From Paenibacillus ihumii (GTDB taxonomy: Bacteria > Bacillota > Bacilli > Paenibacillales > Paenibacillaceae), in contig NZ_LN884299.1 of NCBI RefSeq assembly GCF_001403875.1, positions 3,871,674-3,935,673 on the forward strand: DNA of 64,000 bases, read 5' to 3'. Below the pieces are notes generated by a model that worked only from the letters and a program-made list of their open reading frames with translations, was not told where the DNA came from and ran no database searches. Numbering within the stretch: the stretch's first letter is position 1; each line of letters starts with the position of its first letter. Shown here piece by piece: positions 60,600-64,000 of the stretch. Made by a program: the position numbers and the translations under genes.

Positions 60600-60628
60600 A
60601 ATGACCCCGGTCATCTGTCGGGGTCATT
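60600..60628 (+). terminator. Terminator of the AraC gene
   Basis: AATGACCCC pairs with GGGGTCATT (60620-60628) around a 10-nt loop, followed by TG and A residues. It may act as an attenuator because the next gene's ribosome binding site AAAGGAGG lies only about 10 bases further. Confidence 0.7.
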
Positions 60629-60646
60629 TGAAAAAAGGAGGTAACG

Positions 60647-61048
60647 ATGAATACTCATTCTGAGAACTTAACGGTAGAATGCGCCGAAAATTGTGGAAAC
60701 TCACCTAAAAAAGAGTTGCTTAGAGATCTTAGTATCGCTTTTGTCAAAAATGAAATAAGCTTCTGTATGGATTGGATGACAGATGATGTGGTTTGGGAAA
60801 TTGTTGGTGATAAATTAATTCAGGGAAAAGATGATTTTGAGAAAGCGTTACATCAAATGAAAAATTGTAAAGTTCAACAGTTTCGTATACAGAACATTAT
60901 CACACATGGCAACACAGGATCTCTAAATGGAACTTTAATACTACACGATAAGCACAGAGTTGCTTTTTGCGATGTATATAACTTTCGAGGGTTTGGTAAA
61001 AATTCAAAAATTAAAGCAATCACCTCATATGTTATTAAAACATCTTGA
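60647..61048 (+). CDS. NTF2-like/SnoaL-like protein
   Basis: This 133-residue cytoplasmic protein has the NTF2-like pattern: an N-terminal helix (KKELLRDLSIAFVKNEISFC), MDWMTDDVVWEIVGDKLIQG (the strand-turn typical of the fold) and a beta-rich C-terminus (FCDVYNFRGFGKNSKIKAIT). Members include isomerases, hydrolases and ligand-binding proteins, so the reaction cannot be predicted. The ribosome binding site is AAAGGAGG, six bases before the ATG. It follows the AraC/GyrI-like gene and may be controlled by it. Confidence 0.8.
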   Translation: MNTHSENLTVECAENCGNSPKKELLRDLSIAFVKNEISFCMDWMTDDVVWEIVGDKLIQGKDDFEKALHQMKNCKVQQFRIQNIITHGNTGSLNGTLILHDKHRVAFCDVYNFRGFGKNSKIKAITSYVIKTS

Positions 61049-61172
61049 TTGTTAATAAGTTCGTACTAGAAGTCTTTATTTGGGACTCTATCGCTTTTCT
61101 ATAAAGGAGCGATTGTGCAATAACAAGTTACATGGAGTGCGATATAAAATATATTAACAAGAGTGGATCATT

Positions 61173-61253
61173 ATGGAACCTGTTTTATGGATAAGTGTAT
61201 TTAGTTGTTTTGCGGCTGTCTTTGCTTTGTTTATTATCAAATTCATGTTTTAA
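61173..61253 (+). CDS. Possible 26-residue membrane peptide
   Basis: The frame MEPVLWISVFSCFAAVFALF IIKFMF is a single hydrophobic helix with one cysteine. AGTGGA precedes the ATG by five bases. It is short enough to arise by chance, but the clean amphipathic-free helix with flanking charged ends is typical of small membrane proteins. It lies convergent to the TetR gene. Confidence 0.35.
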   Translation: MEPVLWISVFSCFAAVFALFIIKFMF

Positions 61254-61268
61254 TAAATGAGAGCAATA

Positions 61269-61862
61269 TTATTTATTGCAAAGTTCATTTAAGTGGTGTG
61301 TAATAATTTGTTCCGTTTTTTCAATTGTGAATATATCCGGTCTTAAAAGAGCATGAATGGATAAGCCTTCAATGATGACGGCAAGTCTTAACGTTTCAAT
61401 TTCAATATTTATAGTTTTGTTTATATAGCCTGCCTTTATCAAGATTTCAAGCAGTGCCTCCATTAAAATGTATTCTCCTTCGATGAGTTCAGCTTTTTTC
61501 GTGTTCAAAGCTGCACTTGTAAGTGAACGAATGACGAAAACCAGCCATACGCCAGCTTCAGCTTGTTTATCCCGATCTACAGGAACCAATTCTAACAACG
61601 TTTCCTGTACCGCAATGAAAGGGTCTTGTGACCATGATTTATTCTTCGACCGTTCTTTCCCGCGAGCAAGAAAATAATCCATGATAAATAATAGTAACTC
61701 ATCCTGGTTTGAGAAATAATGTCTCAATGCTCCGGCAGACATTCCAGCCTCAGATGCGATTCTGCGGATAGATGCTTTTTCAATACCTTCGGTTTCAATA
61801 ATTTTCCAGGCCGTTTCAGCGATGAGCTTTCTTTTGTGATCATGATCAACAATTTTCGGCAC
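61269..61862 (-). CDS. TetR family regulator (BetI-like C-terminus)
   Basis: This 197-residue repressor has the TetR helix-turn-helix (KASIRRIASEAGMSAGALRH YFSNQDELL) and a C-terminal domain of the BetI/TetR_C_6 type (LRLAVIIEGLSIHALLRPDI). It is divergent from the GAP-family membrane gene. A perfect palindrome lies between the two starts, so it probably represses itself and that operon. The ligand is unknown. Confidence 0.9.
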   Translation of the reverse strand: MPKIVDHDHKRKLIAETAWKIIETEGIEKASIRRIASEAGMSAGALRHYFSNQDELLLFIMDYFLARGKERSKNKSWSQDPFIAVQETLLELVPVDRDKQAEAGVWLVFVIRSLTSAALNTKKAELIEGEYILMEALLEILIKAGYINKTINIEIETLRLAVIIEGLSIHALLRPDIFTIEKTEQIITHHLNELCNK

Positions 61863-61885
61863 TTCAAATCACCTCTTGTCTTATT

Positions 61886-61900
61886 TAACACACTGTGTTA
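61886..61900. promoter_or_regulatory. Palindromic TetR operator
   Basis: TAACACACTGTGTTA is a palindrome with perfect 7-bp arms (TAACACA and TGTGTTA) around one base, 24 bp from the TetR start and 51 bp from the divergent GAP-family gene. A second partial half site (ATCACAGTG) follows at about 61911. Confidence 0.75.
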
Positions 61901-61950
61901 TTATTATTTTATCACAGTGCGCGAAATAAATAAATAAGGAGGATGTTTAG

Positions 61951-62661
61951 GTGATTGAATTCATTGAATCATTAATTCCTGCCAACATAGATTTCACAAC
62001 AGCACTCCTCATTATTGTGCTCTGTGCTGTCATTGATATTTTAAGCCCCGGGGTATTGGCGATTACAGCTTATATCCTTCTCATACAAAAAGAAAAAACA
62101 GCATCGCGATTGATCGTTTTTTTATTTTCGACACAATTTTGCTATTTTATAATGGGTATCTTGGTTTATCTCGGAGTTGGGCCGATTCTTGGTATTATAG
62201 AAAGCATGGCGAACAATCAAATTTCAAGTTGGTTTTATACGATACTTGGAGTCGCCTTTGTACTCATTAGTTTTTATAAGCCTAAAAAAGGGATGGAATC
62301 CCGATTTTTGGAATGGTTACCTACGCAAGTGTCTATAAGAGGAATGATCATACTCGGTATTATTGTCTTTGCGATTGAGTTTACCACAGCTTTACCGTAT
62401 TTTTACTCGATATTACTAATGGATGGTTTAGCGTTTCATACGGGTTTGTCCATTGGCATTTTACTTGGCTATAACGCGATTATGGTACTTCCTTCAATCT
62501 TACTATTGATCGTGTTTATACTATGTAAAAACTGGATAATGAATCAGCTTGAACAACTGCGATCAAAATTAGTAAAAGCTCCGTTGTCTTCTGTATTAGT
62601 CGGAGTGGCAGTTATTGGGGCGATTTTATTCAATATTGGCATCAGGGGAGTTCTATCTTGA
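61951..62661 (+). CDS. GAP family (Sap-like) membrane transporter
   Basis: The gene starts with GTG, preceded by AAGGAGG at good distance. The 236-residue protein has six or more membrane helices and the GAP/Sap pattern of LysE-fold proteins (LCAVIDILSPGVLAITAYIL near the N-terminus, where the conserved SP lies in helix 1, and GIIVFAIEFTTALPYFYSIL in the centre). The name comes from mycobacterial proteins linked to glycopeptidolipid addressing; in bacilli the substrate is unknown. It is the first gene after the TetR operator and is followed by a 70-residue membrane protein. Confidence 0.82.
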   Translation: MIEFIESLIPANIDFTTALLIIVLCAVIDILSPGVLAITAYILLIQKEKTASRLIVFLFSTQFCYFIMGILVYLGVGPILGIIESMANNQISSWFYTILGVAFVLISFYKPKKGMESRFLEWLPTQVSIRGMIILGIIVFAIEFTTALPYFYSILLMDGLAFHTGLSIGILLGYNAIMVLPSILLLIVFILCKNWIMNQLEQLRSKLVKAPLSSVLVGVAVIGAILFNIGIRGVLS

Positions 62662-62692
62662 TATTCGTTATGTAAAAAGGAGATGTAGCGTT

Positions 62693-62905
62693 ATGAAAGA
62701 GATTGCAAGCGGTGCAAGTTTACTTCTATTGCTTCAGGGAGTTGGAGGTATCATAAATCGATTGGCAGGCGGGGGACCAAGTTGGTTTCTCGTCAATTAC
62801 ATCGATGCATTGCAAGGATATGAAATAATAGCCAGTATAATTTTAGTGATATTGGGAGCAATTATTGGTGTGGGTTCTCTTAAAATAAAGGATAAAGTTG
62901 ACTAA
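62693..62905 (+). CDS. Small two-helix membrane protein
   Basis: With the ATG at 62693 (AAAAAGGAG ahead) the protein has 70 residues and two hydrophobic segments (ASLLLLLQGVGGIINRLAGG, and YEIIASIILVILGAIIGVGS). The gene follows the GAP-family gene by 31 bp, so both belong to the TetR-controlled operon. No family recognised; it may be a partner subunit. Confidence 0.75.
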   Translation: MKEIASGASLLLLLQGVGGIINRLAGGGPSWFLVNYIDALQGYEIIASIILVILGAIIGVGSLKIKDKVD

Positions 62906-63011
62906 CCTATTATGTCTTGAAGATCTCATAGTTATTCCTCACCCTTGAAGTTTATTCTATGAGCATGATACTTGGGTGAGGAAGGCTCGTAAAGTGTTCA
63001 TGGTTATTCAA

Positions 63012-63926
63012 TCAAACGTTGCTCTTCCGCCATTCTTCTTGATTTAATTCCCCGTTTATTGCAGCTGCGGATACAGCACCTGAAGCAGCAGCAACAATAG
63101 ATTGGTGTAAGTGTGTAGTTGCATCCCCTGCTGCATAAACACCAGGTACACTAGTTTTTCCAAACTCATCGACTTCAATGATTGCAGTATCCAACATCCG
63201 GCAACCAAGGGCAACTGGCAAATCCGATCCAAGTTCCAATTCCGGCTTGAAGAAAATCCCTGTGCACGAAATTTCCGTCCCATCCTCAAGCTTGATATGG
63301 CTTACCATGCCTTGATTTGATTGGATTGAATGTATTGGTGCATTAAATACCGGGATATTATGTGCGCGCAATTCTTCACGTTCTGCTTCACTCAATTCAT
63401 CGGGACCATTTGTACAAACTACTAACTGCTTCGACCATCCAGAAAGCAATGGGACAAAATGCATTAATGTCGCTCCTCTGTTTATGACAACTAATTGCTG
63501 ATCCCTTAGTTCCCAGCCATCACAATACGGGCATACAAACGCACTCTTACCATAGACCTCTGCCAACCCTGGTATGCCAAGATCACGATCCTTCATTCCG
63601 ATAGCAAACAGCAGTTTACTAGCGGCTATCTTCACCCCCGAAACAGTTTCCAACAAAAATTGTCCATCTTCCCCTTCTATCAACCTGACGATATCTTCCA
63701 GATGTGAAACCGATGGATAAGTGCGAAGCTGTTCTTTCGCAATTTTTCGAAAGTCATGTGGGCTAACGCCATCACGTGTTAAAAAGCCATGAGCCTCTCT
63801 AGTCACTGCATTACGCGGTTGGCCCTCATCAATAATCAATGTCTTCTTTCTAGCACGTCCTAGTACAAGTCCAGCACTTAAACCTGCAGGACCTCCTCCA
63901 ATAATAACAACATCAACTTCCTTCAT
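63012..63926 (-). CDS. Thioredoxin reductase-like flavoprotein, second copy
   Basis: This 304-residue protein has the FAD motif IIGGGPAGLSAGLVLGRARK, the redox pair in CPYCDGWELRDQ, NAD(P)-domain segments and the closing FAD motif PGVYAAGDATTHL. It is a paralogue of the protein encoded at 28622-29524, with which it shares long identical stretches (VTREAHGFLTRDGV against VTHASHGFITRDGV). No thioredoxin gene is adjacent inside the window, so its electron acceptor is unclear. GGGAGGGAG precedes the ATG by six bases. The region upstream continues outside the window. Confidence 0.87.
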   Translation of the reverse strand: MKEVDVVIIGGGPAGLSAGLVLGRARKKTLIIDEGQPRNAVTREAHGFLTRDGVSPHDFRKIAKEQLRTYPSVSHLEDIVRLIEGEDGQFLLETVSGVKIAASKLLFAIGMKDRDLGIPGLAEVYGKSAFVCPYCDGWELRDQQLVVINRGATLMHFVPLLSGWSKQLVVCTNGPDELSEAEREELRAHNIPVFNAPIHSIQSNQGMVSHIKLEDGTEISCTGIFFKPELELGSDLPVALGCRMLDTAIIEVDEFGKTSVPGVYAAGDATTHLHQSIVAAASGAVSAAAINGELNQEEWRKSNV

Positions 63927-64000
63927 GATTAACTCCCTCCCACTTCGTTTAACTTTCCATACGAGATGTGATTACTCAGTATAATGCATGGGCTTATTTT

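Noticed and set aside
62936..62983. CCTCACCC/GGGTGAGG inverted repeat between the small membrane gene and the last gene
   Set aside because: The loop is about 30 nt and there is no T-run on either strand, so a terminator is doubtful.
1..64000. CRISPR arrays, tRNA, rRNA and classic riboswitches
   Set aside because: I looked for regularly spaced repeats, tRNA cloverleaf signatures, rRNA motifs and T-box or other leader motifs and saw none that I could support by eye.

Overview
The window looks like a chromosomal segment of an aerobic, endospore-forming Gram-positive bacterium of the Bacillales, most plausibly of the Paenibacillaceae type. Evidence: a complete gerA-type spore-germination operon, two large surface proteins with three C-terminal SLH domains each, many AGGAGG ribosome binding sites, lipoprotein-type ABC binding proteins and a MalT-like LuxR regulator. 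No rRNA, tRNA or CRISPR array was seen.

Layout. 1-8 kb: a GH18 glycoside hydrolase, the 3' relic of a polymorphic toxin followed by a double-CxxC immunity-like gene, a secreted 5'-nucleotidase with LysM, a TetR/NTF2-like pair with a clear operator, and a VWA lipoprotein preceded by two very small genes. 8.2-10.1 kb: a group II intron (RT/maturase, no endonuclease) inserted directly behind a rho-independent terminator. 10.1-20.2 kb: a GLUG/SLH protein, a 14-repeat RCC1/SLH protein split by a frameshift in a G6 tract, and a large LuxR regulator. 20.4-24.4 kb: gerA operon. 24.5-25.4 kb: a decayed hicAB pair and a transposase scrap. 25.6-30 kb: Rrf2 regulator, DHA2 efflux pump, methyltransferase, thioredoxin reductase-like protein, thioredoxin and the stump of a second Rrf2 gene with the same promoter block. 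30.2-36.4 kb: two DJ-1/PfpI proteins with a DUF2306 membrane protein, divergent from a two-component system and a CPBP protease. 36.4-48.7 kb: a mobile-element graveyard (IS66, IS5-type, two IS4 copies, IS3, fragments of an integrative conjugative element), including a second group II intron nested inside an IS4 transposase gene. It also carries methionine aminopeptidase with a TetR gene.

48.8-56.9 kb is the most coherent candidate system: a four-gene operon (two sugar-type ABC permeases, a membrane-fusion protein and a binding lipoprotein, no ATPase) next to a vanY-vanZ-vanR-vanS operon without vanHAX. Both operons carry an almost identical A/T-rich operator-like block at nearly the same distance (about 60-90 bp) from the first start codon. 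This suggests that one VanRS-like system controls both the D,D-carboxypeptidase module and the transporter.

57-64 kb: an IS5-type element with a broken transposase, an AraC/GyrI-like regulator, an NTF2-like protein, a TetR gene divergent from a GAP-family membrane protein with a palindromic operator between them, and a second thioredoxin reductase-like gene.
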